From Bryum argenteum (Eukaryota; Streptophyta; Bryopsida; Bryales; Bryaceae), in contig CM073326.1 in the NCBI GenBank assembly GCA_037043015.1, forward strand, positions 10,176,345 through 10,240,344: a stretch of 64,000 bases of DNA. Direction: 5' to 3'. This document shows positions 1 to 12,660 of this stretch, one piece after another. A program made the position numbers and the translations under genes. Below the pieces are notes generated by a model. It worked only from the letters and a program-made list of their open reading frames with translations. It did not search any database and was not told the DNA's origin. How positions within the stretch are numbered: position 1 is the first letter of the stretch; each line of letters begins with the position of its first letter.

Positions 1-2030
1 TGTCACGTGAATTGAATTTTATTTCCACATAAAACTTGGATAGAAGATACACCAAATCAAAAACTTTTTCAAATTTGGTAGAAAAATTTAGGAAGTAACA
101 ACATTCTTTCAATTCAAAAATTCAAAAATTCGAAAAAGGTTTGGATTCTACCTAGACCAATATGTCTTATAGTTACGTAAATTAATAGAAAAGTATTGAA
201 ACTTGTTATCTATTAATAATGAACAAAAACATAAACGATAATATATTATTTATTTATTTTGTATTATTTGGTTAATCTTAAGATCTCTAAGGCCTCTTGA
301 CTCAAATAGTATCACATGTCTATAAAAGATCTTCTAGAATTTTGGAGGTTAATGGGTGTAGCTTTCATGTGCAATGGAAATTTTGGTTACAATAAATGAT
401 ATCATTTGTATAATGTGTATTCATATCAAAAGATGTACACTTAAGAGATGTGGGTTTACAAAATGTGCTATGAGGAACATTAAATTTTTAGAAATGAATC
501 CAATCAACATTTCTATGCAAGGACAATATGTCTCTACATAAATGGATTATGAGCCTATTAATATAACATGTATCTATTACAATCAAAGGTACAAAAATAA
601 ATCATTTCCAATATAGTTTTGCATTTTATTTTACAAAATTGTTTTCATGTATCTTGCTACATAGTAAAACGCGTGGACTTTGATGGTATAAAAGATTATA
701 AAGTGTGTGAATATATTGTATTAGGAAGGAAGTTTGTGATTACAAGTGCTCAATACATTGAATTCAATGAAACATAGGGCGTAAGGAGAAACTATTTTAA
801 ATTTATTTATTAGTGTTTGGATGAATTGAATACAACACCTAAGTCTGATCGTATTGCATGCATACCTTTCATATATTGACAATGGTGGATTATTTCTACT
901 TAAAAGCTTATGTCTTTCACTCTCTGCAATTAGTAAAGGCACTATTCAGTTACTCTAATATAAACGGATAAACATATCAATTTTATATAGACTATAATTT
1001 CAAAGTTGTAGGCCTAACTAGATATGAAGCTCTAACTATGTTAGGGTACATAATGATTTTGTAGCAAACCTCAGGAAAAAATACTATTGGCTTGTTAAGT
1101 GTTTATTATATTGCCCATTAAGAAGCTCCAGATGTACAAATGCCTTCAGGATTAAAACGAGGCAAATCATCCAATGGGTGAATTTGTATAAATGTATTAA
1201 TTTTGAAATGTAGAATTACAAGATTTGTTGAATATTATGGACTTGAAAAAATGTTACTATCATGTGTGCATATTCTAAGATGGCTAAGTATGGAGAAATA
1301 ATGTCGCGTTCGCAAATATCTTGGTACCTTTTTCATCATTTTTTATTTCTATAATTTTTTTGGATGGAGTATTAGTTGAAACATAAATATAATGAATATA
1401 TTTAACTTTTATTGTCTTTAATTGTCGGTAACTTATGGTACATATTTGAAATTTATAATCTATGTGTGAAAGGACAATAATCAACAACTTTACAATACTA
1501 ATAGGTTCTCCAATGTATGTAGTAATGTATAATTACTTATTGGCTTATGTGCTACAAGATTTTTGCTACAACGCTCTTGTAAAGCTTTGATCATCCTCTC
1601 TGCTATGAGTAACCGCATGGTGCTAAGGAAATGATCAAGTGACAAAATAACAAACTCGTAATTTTCACAAGTGGAAGCTGAAATTGACAAGTTCACCATT
1701 TGTACAAGTTTTCCTTTTAGCATTTGGAGGTCTTCTAAATTGTTGTTGCCTTAATCATTGCCTGCGCCACTCCGCAATAATAATCTTTGAACCAATCTTT
1801 AGTCAATCTTACTGCTACAATCCGTATTGGAGCGCAGAAGAGAGTCCGTTGGAATGTGGCTTGCAATTGCAACGTTATAAGTCTCCTACCAGACATGGCT
1901 GCTTTCTTTGTAGCGACTTAACATTTTAAATTGGTAGACATAGAAACTTGATTTGTTTTTGTAGAATTTTTTTCATAGAAGATAATGTATAAGTCTTGTT
2001 GAAGAGGAATGTATGATTTTTTTTATAAGA
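1..2030. other. AT-rich intergenic DNA, no gene recognised
   Basis: This stretch is strongly AT-rich, with only short open frames on both strands (all under about 85 codons) and no recognisable protein motif. It probably consists of decayed transposon DNA, because the LTR-like end at 2,394 faces into it from the right. No RNA gene or regulatory element could be supported. Confidence 0.5.
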
Positions 2031-2039
2031 AGTGTGGTG

Positions 2040-2420
2040 ATACAAACTTTGGAGACTATTAATAGTCGTCCATGATCATAGGAGCTAGTTCTAACACCTA
2101 ATTACCTCTTGTTTCTACCCTAATTAACTCTACAACTAAATTCTTTAACACTTGTTTTGCTCTAAAACCGGCTTCTAAATTGTAATATAAAGCTATTTTT
2201 ATAAACTCATATTCTTTGTATAACCGCTTTGGAAATAATAAGTTTATGTATATTCATTCCAAGAATGTGTAATAGTATGATATATAAGTCGATAATATTA
2301 TTTTATGCCTTCTCAAAATAGGCCAAAATATATTTTTCATTGTTTTATTTATTTTTGTTTATTTTTTTGAGTAGTGGAGAATTGAGGGTTAACATTTACC
2401 CCTCCCCTAAAAAAAAAATC
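2040..2420 (-). repeat. LTR retroelement 3' end: LTR edge plus polypurine tract (remnant)
   Basis: Read on the minus strand, an A/G-rich tract (AGGGGAGGGG, about 2,397-2,410) is followed at once by TGTTAACCC, the usual order of a polypurine tract followed by the TG start of a 3' LTR. The LTR would lie to the left of 2,394; its far end was not identified, so the left coordinate is only nominal. The internal side carries a short inverted motif (CATGTttACATG) that also appears in the matching position at about 21,290. I infer an old minus-orientation LTR element. Confidence 0.4.
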
Positions 2421-3043
2421 ATGTTTACATGATTTAATTAAAATATTGAAAAGCTTTTGGACCATACGATGGAATGTTTAAATTAAGATATGAAGCATTG
2501 AAATCAAATATCTTATATCTTTGCATATGCGCTTGTATGTTATTGAACATTTTCCAATCCTTTTAAAAACTCCACATTGCAAATTGTAAGAGGAAAATGA
2601 GCATGTTTATATTTCAACAATAAATCCTACTTTGTTTTTATATGATGATAAAGACCTTTGTCGAAAGTAAACAACTTGGATATATTTTTGTGAAAATACA
2701 TCATATTACTATTAATTAAGGTATCGGTAGCCTTTCTTTGTACTTCATTATAAGAAAATCAATTTTCAAAGGTTCATTTAATAATTTATTAACTTGTTGT
2801 GATGTTGGATGATCATATTATATGTTCAAATGATATACCTAAATATGTAGCAGACTAAAGTAGTTGTATAAAGTTTAGTTACATTAGTTTGAATTCATAA
2901 ATCCACAAATCCACCAAATGTCACATGAAGACAAACATATCCTTTGTTTCTTGAGTGGTATTTAACGAGATTTGTTCAAATTCATGGTGACGAATTTAAG
3001 TTTTAGGATTTAAATGGGCAAAGCTATCTAAACCCAACAAAAT

Positions 3044-3469
3044 CTATTTGGTCATTTCATTATTCTGTTGTAATGAAATGGGTGGAAAACAAGAATAGTG
3101 CAAATTATGTAGTATTTTTCGATAGTAATGTTTGTCTTTTTCATGATTAAGGATGATTTGATTAGACTTGTTTGAAGTCACAATGGGATTTGCTTGTACC
3201 TCGTGTATGGACTCTTGTAAGGTAATCTTTGTACATGCACAAGATGCCTCCTTTACACATAAAGCCAACTTTAATTTTTTAATCTTAATGTGTGAAAAAT
3301 CAAGTTGGTCTTGGAATTTTTTTAGTTTCTGTAAGTTACTTGAGCTTGACAAAGTATTCACGTGTGTAGAATTGGAAAACCCCAAATTTCCTTGGAGTAC
3401 GTGGTTGCAAGAAATTTTAGTGATTGCAGCATAGCACACAACTGCATTGCATCTTCTTTTGATGTCCAC
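3044..3469 (-). pseudogene. Coiled-coil ORF of a minus-strand LTR retroelement (fragment)
   Basis: The open frame encodes 141 residues, with a Leu/Lys/Glu-rich coiled-coil-like centre containing KLKLALC followed by an E-A pair and a TKITLQ stretch. The same arrangement (KLKGTLC, then EEALHDV and TKLSLK) is readable on the minus strand at about 22,390-22,520. Both lie roughly 0.6-1.1 kb upstream, on the minus strand, of a polypurine-tract/LTR edge, so I infer they are the same gag-like or non-autonomous retroelement protein. No protease, integrase or reverse-transcriptase motif was found nearby. It could instead be a chance open frame, but the match to the second copy argues against that. Confidence 0.4.
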
Positions 3470-4228
<759 letters not shown>

Positions 4229-4229
4229 G

Positions 4230-6900
4230 GTGTCTTGCTGGAGTGACGACTATGTTGGAATCATTGTTACAAGTAGTATTCTTTGAATGTTTCTTTTTTA
4301 TAAATTGTGCGCTTGGCATTGTGTTGATATCTGTGAAACTTATAAAGTGGAGAAATATTGGGTAAAGCTCTAGCAATTATATAGCCTACTTGGTAGTTGT
4401 GTTGCTTGTATATGTGTTGTCTTGTGGAGTTGTAATTTCAAAATTCCTTAGATGTTTTGTAATAGTCTCTGTGAAAGAGACTTTTTGTCAACCTGAATCA
4501 ACTTTGAATTTTTGATGTAAATAGAGGCAATTAGACATGTGAATTATGTATGTTAGAACAATTAGCCATGGAAAGACAATAAGATTTAATATAGATCAAA
4601 CAGGCAGATTCAGAGAGTGGCAATGGACCTTGTGATGGTTCAGGCGAATGGTCGTTACTCTTGTAAGGTTGATATAGGCAAATAGTTTCAAACTTTCTTT
4701 TGATACGGGTGGAACTCACTTTATGCGACTTGCCTTTCTCTAATCAATTTCAGCTCTACAACTTATATATACATTTACAAATTGTTGGATCGATTATTCT
4801 TGAGTGTCAGTGAGTCCGGGTAGAACTCCTTTCGTGCAAATTGTCTTCTATGAACTATTCATACTCTCAATAAATATATTTTCGAATTGTATCGTCTATA
4901 TACTCTTATGGTGCGAGTTGAAGCAATTTGTCTGTTTATTTTAGAGATTGGTTAAGTCTGCTTATTGTGTATTGATTAGAGTGAGTCCAGTCCTGCCAAT
5001 TTGGCAAAGTGTCAAAGTGCAGATTCGACTATTTGTGTGTCGTAACTGAGAGCTAATTAACCAGAGTTAATTTGATTAAATAAGCAAAGAGGGGTAGCCT
5101 ATTTGCTATCTCATCTACACCTAGAGAATGAGCGATTTGATTTGATGTCCATTATGTAAGAGAAATTTAGCTTACCAATCTGACTGAGTGTCAATTGATT
5201 ATAAATATGCTCAGATGACTAATTGTCTTTGTGATAAATTTGTCATGTATATTGTACCATGGCAATTTGAGATGTGAGAACAAAAGAGAGCAAATTAACT
5301 TTGATTGATATCTTGCGAATTGCTGGGGCAAGCTAATTGAGGATAGAACTTGTGAATTGAAGAATACAGTCTTTGTAAATGGCGATTTGAAACATGATTG
5401 TAGTCATTGTCGGGTAATTAGATACATCTCAAGTGAAGCTTAATTATTTAATTGATTTTGATTGAGTCAATTGAGTGTGGAGAAGTGAGAATTTAGAACT
5501 GAAACCAATTGAAGAAATTGAAAAGCCATTCGACGGAGTGTTAGAGTCCAAACGAGTGGTAATGGTGAAAAGGCAAATAGACCAAAGCTGCTGAGCCATT
5601 GGTGAGGCTAACGAAAGCAGATTGACGAATTGACGGAGCTGTGAAGTCAGATATATAAACTAGTGTAGTGTGAATTGATTTCAACCTTCAAAAGATTCAT
5701 TTCAATCTTCAAAAGAGAAATTAAAGTGTGAAAATACATGTTCATTACTGGTTAGATTGGAAAGGACATAGAATAAATAGTTAGATAGATATTAGAATTA
5801 GAAAGGCAAGTATATAAAGACATTATAACCTTAAATAGGACTAATGCCTTTTCATAGAAATAAGAAGAAGAGGAGACCACAATTAAAAACACTACACCTT
5901 TTCCTTTTGTGTATGTCATTGGTAGTTATTATAAAGCTCTTGTAAATAGAAAATCTTTATTCTATCAAGGTGTTAATTGCATATCATGTGTAATGCATTC
6001 TCATTAACTTAGATTTCAACAAGCATTTCATAAGAAGGTTGAAATGAATCTCCATGCATTGCATTCATACATTAAGCATTCACCATATAGAATTAAGAGA
6101 AATTAGAGGTAAGGAGTAAAGACGGTCAAAGAGTAATACAAGGAGAATAAATAAAAATTTGAGTAAAATGAAGAAGCAATAACACGCAATTAAGCAATTA
6201 TGCACTTTGCCAAGTGCACTCAATGGCATGTCAAAACAACAACATTTTCCTCCAAAATGAAAAAAAACAACAAAAATTCCACACAAAAAAAAAAAAATTA
6301 AATGTGGAGGCACTAAACTTAAACTAACGAGAAATAGTATTTTTTTAATAACAAATTTGTTGCTAAATCATGTTTTATTGCTTTGTAAATACTACCAAAT
6401 TATTATATTCAAATATTGCCAACATCTATTTTATTATTTTGTGTACCATATAAATTTTTGGAATACAAATCCCAATGGATCAATATGAAGGACAACGTCA
6501 CGTCTTGGAGTGCAAAAATTGAAATTTAAAGAATTTCAAAGATTCAATTTTGTCCTTGAACTTCCTATAGTGTTTCTTTTTAGATTCAATGCAATTTTGA
6601 TTATGAACTTCTACGTTGTACATTGCTATATGACATTTATATACTATTTTTGGCATTTATACAATAGACATACTTTATAAGAGATAAAAGGCCAACATGT
6701 GCTATTCAACGAGAAAATATGTAGCATCTCGCTCTATATTATATGAAAATCCATACATAAAATTCATAAACGTACTTTAGAATCGATAGTAAATACTATA
6801 ATATAACATGCATAATACTATAACCAAACATCTCATACTTTACTCAAACATATCAATCAAACCTAACATGCCACCTAAACATCATATTGGCTTGCTACTT
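4230..6900. other. AT-rich intergenic DNA, no gene recognised
   Basis: About 2.7 kb without a supportable gene. The sequence is AT-rich, open frames are short, and no splice-linked coding series was found. Phrases such as TGAGTCCxG and GAATTG recur irregularly between 4,780 and 5,700, suggesting old repeat DNA. Confidence 0.5.
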
Positions 6901-6916
6901 ATAAATCTCTGATGCT

Positions 6917-9900
6917 CTAATCATCCTCCTCCATTGTCCTACCGGTACTGCCTTCATAGGCCTCATGTACCATACGATCCACTGCCGCCAGCGACACTGG
7001 GGGATCAATAGAATCTTGAAGACTGATGGACGCAGACTCCTCAAATGCGTGCAGAATCGCCGGCTCCGCGTGGCGAGTGTACCTTATGCCATCGGTGTTA
7101 TAGTAGTAGAAGCCGTCTCTAAATGTCATCATTGGTGCAAAGGCCTCGTTAAAAGCTATGGTGTCCGCCGATTCCGTAGATTGTGGAATGGATGGCACCA
7201 TTGGTCTCGTTGAATTGGAGTATCTAGAAGAACCACCACGGTATCTCCGATCCTTCCTCAAAGCCATTAGGTTCACTGAGACGAATGAAGCCCGTCGTCA
7301 CATGAGTTATGATCAGGCGAGGGTACATCTGTGTCATACTCACGCGGCTGTCGTACATTTGCCAATGTGTATGGTGCTGGAATAGAAGTATCCGCTTCAT
7401 CTCCAAGCTCGTCCTCGTCACTACCGCCTTCCTCTGAACCTATGTTCATCGGATCTTCACCCCGGAATGCCAACGTTGGTGCTCCTTGCACACTGTCATC
7501 TCAGGGATCTGAAATTGTCCTTGGAAGTTGTCAAACAACTTTGTATACAAGAAGTTTAGCCTTTCCAGGCTATCGTCAATGACAATGATCTCCGATCCAT
7601 GGAAACCTCCATGAAGGATTGTCGGAATGGCCGTTGTAATGTTATACGCAGCCAAACCCCAACCAATTGGCAAATACGCATCCATGATCTAGAGAGCTCG
7701 GATGGCGATCGCCGAGTCTATCACCCTCCGACGGTTGATGTGTCTCACTCCATTGATCGTGAAATACAAGTGGTAGTGGGACGGTCCCCTTAAACATAAT
7801 TGCAGGTTGGGGAAGTATCAGCAGGGTGTTGCATATGAACAACAACACCTCCAAATGGTTCCACCGCTTGTTTGAATCGACCACCTTGTGTGTAAAGTTG
7901 AGGCATCTTGATCAACCGAGTTTGCGCCAAATGCCCAACATCCATGTCGTTGAGTGCCACCTCGGGAAGTTTGAGCTTCGCAAACAACTCGGCATTAGCA
8001 AACACGGTGGTGGTAACGAAGAGAATCTTGTTCCATCGTTCAACGCCCGTCATCCATGCCGACAATTGTGCAATAACTTTGGTGAATCGCTTCTTCTTCC
8101 CAAGGACCGTCTCCATGCCTTCCCCACCACGCCGACAATCAACAACCCACAAGTACGATTGTGTCAAATGCTGGACATCAGGATGAAATAATCCTTCCAA
8201 GCTCGAACCATAAGATGATCCGGTTTCTTCGAGTGCGAGTTGGCCTTGAACTTCAGAACACCCACTTCCATGACGCAGAGTGGCACCACCTTCATCGCTG
8301 ATGCTTCCACTTCTCCATGTGTTCTTGTTGCAATGTCCCGATAGTGAACCTTGATGGAGGTGGGAATAAGTTCACTTATGTCCCGCCAACTTGGACACCT
8401 TCTCTCGTGTAGGTTTAGCCCATGCGCTTTTTTGTGTCTTTGGCCAAGTCCTTGCCAAATGCATCAATTCTTTCCTTCCTTGCCCCAGGAAAATAATTCC
8501 GTGCAGATATGTGGAAGAACTCTTCCATGGAATTAGGTGGAAGCTCTTTGTTGGACACCATTAACCAACGAGTGATATTAGCGACCGCTTCTTGTCTCGT
8601 GATCCGGTCAATCGCACTGCAATAGTACGGGGATCCCAAGACGCATCCTTGATGGCGTGAAAGTAATATGATTGTCGAGGGTCTGCGGTTGTCCTCCCCA
8701 CCGGCTTAGCCGCACAAGACTTGACTAGCCGTAGATAAGCGGATCGTGGAACCACATTGAGCGGCCTCAACCAATTCATGGTCATTCGCTCCGACGCTCC
8801 CGTACATCCACAAGAGAGGATCTAGGTTGTTCTTGTCTCGCAAACGCCTTCCACTTCTTCTCCTCTTCCTTGCTATAAAAGAGATAGCCATCTTCGTAGT
8901 CCTTGCACACTTGAAGGATAGCTTCAGAACACTCGCGCCGAGGATTCCACGCATGAATGGTCAAGTCACGATCCGCTTGCCAACCTCTTGATTGTTATAC
9001 CTTTGTTGCCCTCAACAAGGTTCTTTCATATTGACGTGATTAGCCGCACACACCGTAGCTTTAGCCTGCGTTCATCGCCCGCACGAACCAAGCTCTTCCC
9101 ATACAACTCCCAAATCTCGCGTAGCTTTCTCAAGTCCTCATCCATGGTCGAATATTTTGTCCTATTCCATTCCTTCTTGTTGACCCGCGCGGACTTCGCT
9201 AGGTACAATGCAAGATCATCGTATACGACAAATGTTGCCTCCCGCATTTCAAAGATGTTAACAAACTCAGCATGTGAGAGTTTGTGTTGGGCAACCTCTT
9301 CCTTCGCAAAATTGCAGGCTGCAACTATGTGTTGTCCATCCACTGGCTCCCAAATGATCCTCTCCTGAAGCCAACACAACCGAGAGTGTGTTGTACCGTG
9401 AATAGACGCTAATCCGTGCCAGATCAAATATGCGTTGGAACTCGTTGTCTTCTTTCGGGGGGAATGACACCTCTTCTCGCCGAACCACACCATCGTCAGA
9501 GTGACATCCACAATGATATCTTGATCGGACGAAGAACCAACTTGCTCACACAAGTCTTGTTCTCCTGGATGTCTCATAAAGTCATAAACCTCTCTAACTC
9601 TCTTTGCGAGAGAGTACCCGATGGTTTGTCAAAGGACTCTCCACTTGGATAATCTTGTCGATCTTCACCTCGAATACAATGTCCCCCCCATAGTGATCCT
9701 TTCGCAATTTCTCCTTGATAGAGGTATCGGTGCTAGGAACTTACTTGACGTTGAGGCCTCCAACGCCATCCTCGGTTCCGACTCAATCCTCTTCGTCCCG
9801 GTCCGATATTTTTGAAACTCGTCCTCCACCGCCGATACATTCAGCCAAGAACTCGGTACATGTTGAGATGCTCCATCCGAGTTTGAAACCTCATGGTTGT

Positions 9901-10732
9901 AGACCCACTACCCCTACCACGCGCCTCGATCCTCGTCCGTTGACCTCGCACCACTTGTAGCCACATTCGACGATCGTCCACCCGAACCAGATGCTATGTC
10001 GGCTCTCTCACGTCGCGCCGCTTTGAAGGACGTCCTCTTCCACATAGAGGAACACTTCCTACAGGCGGCTCGATGAGTCGCGATCTGCTGGACGGGCACA
10101 GATTGTGCAATCTCTTTGAAGTGGTGGTAATCCAACTCACTTCCAATAACATAACTACGGTGAATTGGATCCGTCTCTTCTGGTTCAGCTGGTGGACCTT
10201 GTGATGTTGCATGTGTTGGATCCGCCTCTAGTAATGCTTCGTACTTAATATGGGCATCCATAAGAACCATTGCGCGTGTCACATCCTCCCGATAACCCTA
10301 GACAATGTGTGATATACGCTCCTGCCTCGCTGTACGTACTGCAGGAGCGATATTCAGCCAAAATTTCTGCAAGGTATTGAGAAATTTCACGGACCCAGAA
10401 CTTGCAAGCAAAGATTCTGGAATGGATGCAAGAAGAAGCTGTCTCGACAGAGAAGTCTTCTGCATTGCTTCATCAGCATCAGGGACACACATCACATATA
10501 TCATGTCAGACGATGGGCGGGTAGTAATTGCTTGAATCTCGCCAAAACGCTTGCCTAACGCTGACGTACGGTCCCTTATTTTAAAAGGTTGGTGCGTCAT
10601 CCACAAATAAGGCTTTGAGGGGTCCTCTTCTACAATCCACCATCCGTGCTTCTCCCATGTCTTGTCGATTTTGCAGTTGGTTCCGACATTGCGAGGCATG
10701 GCAACCTGATCATCATTGGAACACAATATCAT
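6917..10732 (-). pseudogene. Decayed large coding element with DGQH motif (repeat-family protein, function unknown)
   Basis: From 10,732 down to 6,917 the minus strand shows a chain of coding-like blocks in shifting frames, more GC-rich than the flanks. The best part is 9,026-9,730: an N-terminal VESPLTNHRVLSRKES phrase, VGSSSDQDIIVDVTL, then VSFPPKEDNEFQRIFDLAR in another frame, PVDGQHIVAACNFAKEE, FVVYDD, and KEWNRTKYSTMDEDLRKLREIW. Further blocks follow at 8,415-8,964, 7,790-8,200 and 7,446-7,685, and an acidic Ser/Glu/Asp-rich segment at about 7,400-7,490. Because adjacent blocks overlap or abut in different frames, I infer several frameshifts and no intact protein. The VDGQHxxxAA phrase resembles the core of ParB/sulfiredoxin-like domains; that is inference only. 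I regard it as one copy of a repeated plant gene or transposon family. The frame changes might be partly introns. Confidence 0.55.
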
Positions 10733-10739
10733 AATGGTT

Positions 10740-11840
10740 AATATGGTGTAATTTAGAGTCTATTTGACAATTGTTTTGATTTCTATTCAATAAAATATTG
10801 ATAACTTATACCAAAATTCACCATCCGACCACATGGTTCATGTGAATATAGACAAACATAGGCCATTTTGTTTGTTTTGATTCTAATATGACTCCATGTG
10901 GAAGTTGTTTTATGATTGACGACTCTTTAGCCCCGAAAAGCCTAGGCCATTATTCTTCAAGAAACACTTCAAATCTGTCACTATCAAAAAGTGGCTTCAA
11001 AATCTAGTTTTAGAGTGAAATTTAAGACTTCTAATCCTAGAATCTTAAAATAAACATTGATATAAAGCCACCAAATTTTTTAGGCTACTATGCATCGGAA
11101 GGATTAAAATATTATAGCATTTGAAATCATAAGAATAATTCATTTGCTTAATTGTATTTAGTGGTCTAGCACACTTTAATTTCACTTGGCTTAAAAAAAA
11201 TTCACTATACAAGGTCTAACTTCTTTAAAATCATGATTGGCATGATCATGTTGGTTACCTTAAAACCAATATCTAGACATGGAAAAGGTGTGTAGCATAT
11301 TCAAAACAAATATACAAAGGATCGAGATTGAAATTATTTGACAAAATTTTATGCCACATTTTAATCTTTTGTGAACTCAACATGCTTTAGAATGAAAATC
11401 CAAAATGATTGATAAGAATTTATTTATCACATAAAATTTTCGCTAGAAAAAAAAATAAATTTAAATGAAGATCTATAGGTTTTATGTAGAAAATAGTATT
11501 TTTTTTCTTTCCCTTGACCAAAATGTGTGAACACGTTTGACTGGGGTTAAATGCTCTTTTTACAGTGAAGACAATTTTAGAAATTTGGAATCGTAAAAGA
11601 AGGTAATATTTTTTAGTCTCAAACGACTGTATGTGAAAGATGTTAGTTCTACAATATCTACATTAATATTTTTACTATCATGTGTTGCTAAATGTTTTCA
11701 TTTTTCTTGTTCTTAAGCAAGTAACTATAATGTATGACGGGTATCAATATGGGCGGGTATCCCTCATAGGCGGGTATCAGACGTTTGAAATGGCTTTAAT
11801 ATAGTAAATGGGATGTTTATTGGAGTTCACTTGGTTGATT
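10740..11840. other. AT-rich intergenic DNA, no gene recognised
   Basis: Low GC and frequent stops in all frames; no coding, repeat or regulatory structure could be supported. The GC content changes sharply at both ends, where the decayed coding element and the palindrome element begin. Confidence 0.5.
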
Positions 11841-11844
11841 GTTT

Positions 11845-11872
11845 CAAGGGGTGTGCGCGCGCACACCCCTTG
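11845..11872. repeat. Perfect 28-bp palindrome
   Basis: The left half CAAGGGGTGTGCGC is followed without spacer by its exact reverse complement. The centre is an alternating purine-pyrimidine GCGCGC tract able to extrude as a cruciform or take up Z-DNA form in principle. Confidence 0.9.
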
Positions 11873-12356
11873 CAATCTCTGCTAATTTTTTTATTATTTT
11901 TATTTTTAAAAGATTTTTAAATTTTTTTAGGGTTTAAGGTTTTAAGATTAGGATTTTGGTGGCTTTGGTGGCGGCTGCATGGCTGCAACAAAGACCACAA
12001 AGAGGATGAAGGGAGGAAGACGAAGATTTTAACATATCGAGTACAGAGTGGACAACTTGAATAGTAGCGTACCTGTACAAGAGCGAACAAGAACCCAAAA
12101 TGCACGCCGCAACAGTAGCAACAATACCAGTGATAGCAATGAGGAATAGCAACAAGATCAGCAAGTAGCAAGCATCGATTCGATAGCAACAGCAGGCGGC
12201 GATCTGGTACAATAGCAGCAGCGATTCGGTACTAGAGCAAGCAGCGATTCGGTACAACAGCAGCAAGCGATAAGGAGAATCGGCAAAAAGATTTTTGGTT
12301 GCAACAAGTCACGAAACTCTCCTAGTGCTCTACAGATCGTCCTAGCAGCGTTCTTG

Positions 12357-12490
12357 AGAAACACGAGCAAGAGCGGAGGAGGAAGAAAAGGCAATAGCAA
12401 CCTGCAGAAACACGAGCAAGAGCGGAGGAGGAAGAAACGGCAACAACGACCTTCAAAAACACGAGCAAGGGCGGAGGAGGAAGAAACGGC
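12357..12490. repeat. Tandem repeat, 49-bp unit, about 2.7 copies
   Basis: The phrase ACACGAGCAAG.GCGGAGG begins at about 12,361, 12,410 and 12,459, giving a 49-bp period with small substitutions. Open frames through it on both strands (RRRKKR-type or LLPFLPPP-type) are low-complexity by-products of the repeat. Confidence 0.8.
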
Positions 12491-12528
12491 AAGTGTGCCA
12501 GAAGATCAGAAGCGGGGAGGTCAGATGG

Positions 12529-12636
12529 AAAAAAAGAGAGGAGGTGGTAGAGGTGTTCGCCCGGGCACCCCCTGGCCCCTGCCTTGCTGGCGGGCTGACC
12601 TGCGGCGAACACCTCTACCACCTCCTCTCTTTTTTT
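12529..12636. repeat. Long perfect hairpin (33-bp stem, 42-nt loop)
   Basis: Positions 12,529-12,561 (A-run, then GAGAGGAGGTGGTAGAGG, then TGTTCGCC) are the exact reverse complement of 12,604-12,636. The loop 12,562-12,603 is GC-rich (CCTGGCCCCTGCC). The right arm runs on into a T-rich tract, so a rightward transcript would end in a stem followed by U-runs. Confidence 0.85.
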
Positions 12637-12660
12637 TTCTTTTTTTTTCTTTTTTTTTTT

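Larger units (their letters stand above)
11845..12660. mobile_element. Candidate small element bounded by hairpins
   Basis: A GC-richer island starts with a perfect 28-bp palindrome (11,845-11,872) and ends with a 33-bp stem/42-nt loop hairpin (12,529-12,636). The palindrome core (GGTGTGCGC...GCACACC) resembles the top of the terminal hairpin (GGTGTTCGC...GGGCACCCC), as if both ends carry related subterminal structures. The interior holds tandem repeats and AGCAGC/GATTCGGTAC-rich sequence but no recognised protein. I infer a non-autonomous mobile element; target-site duplications were not identified. Confidence 0.35.
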
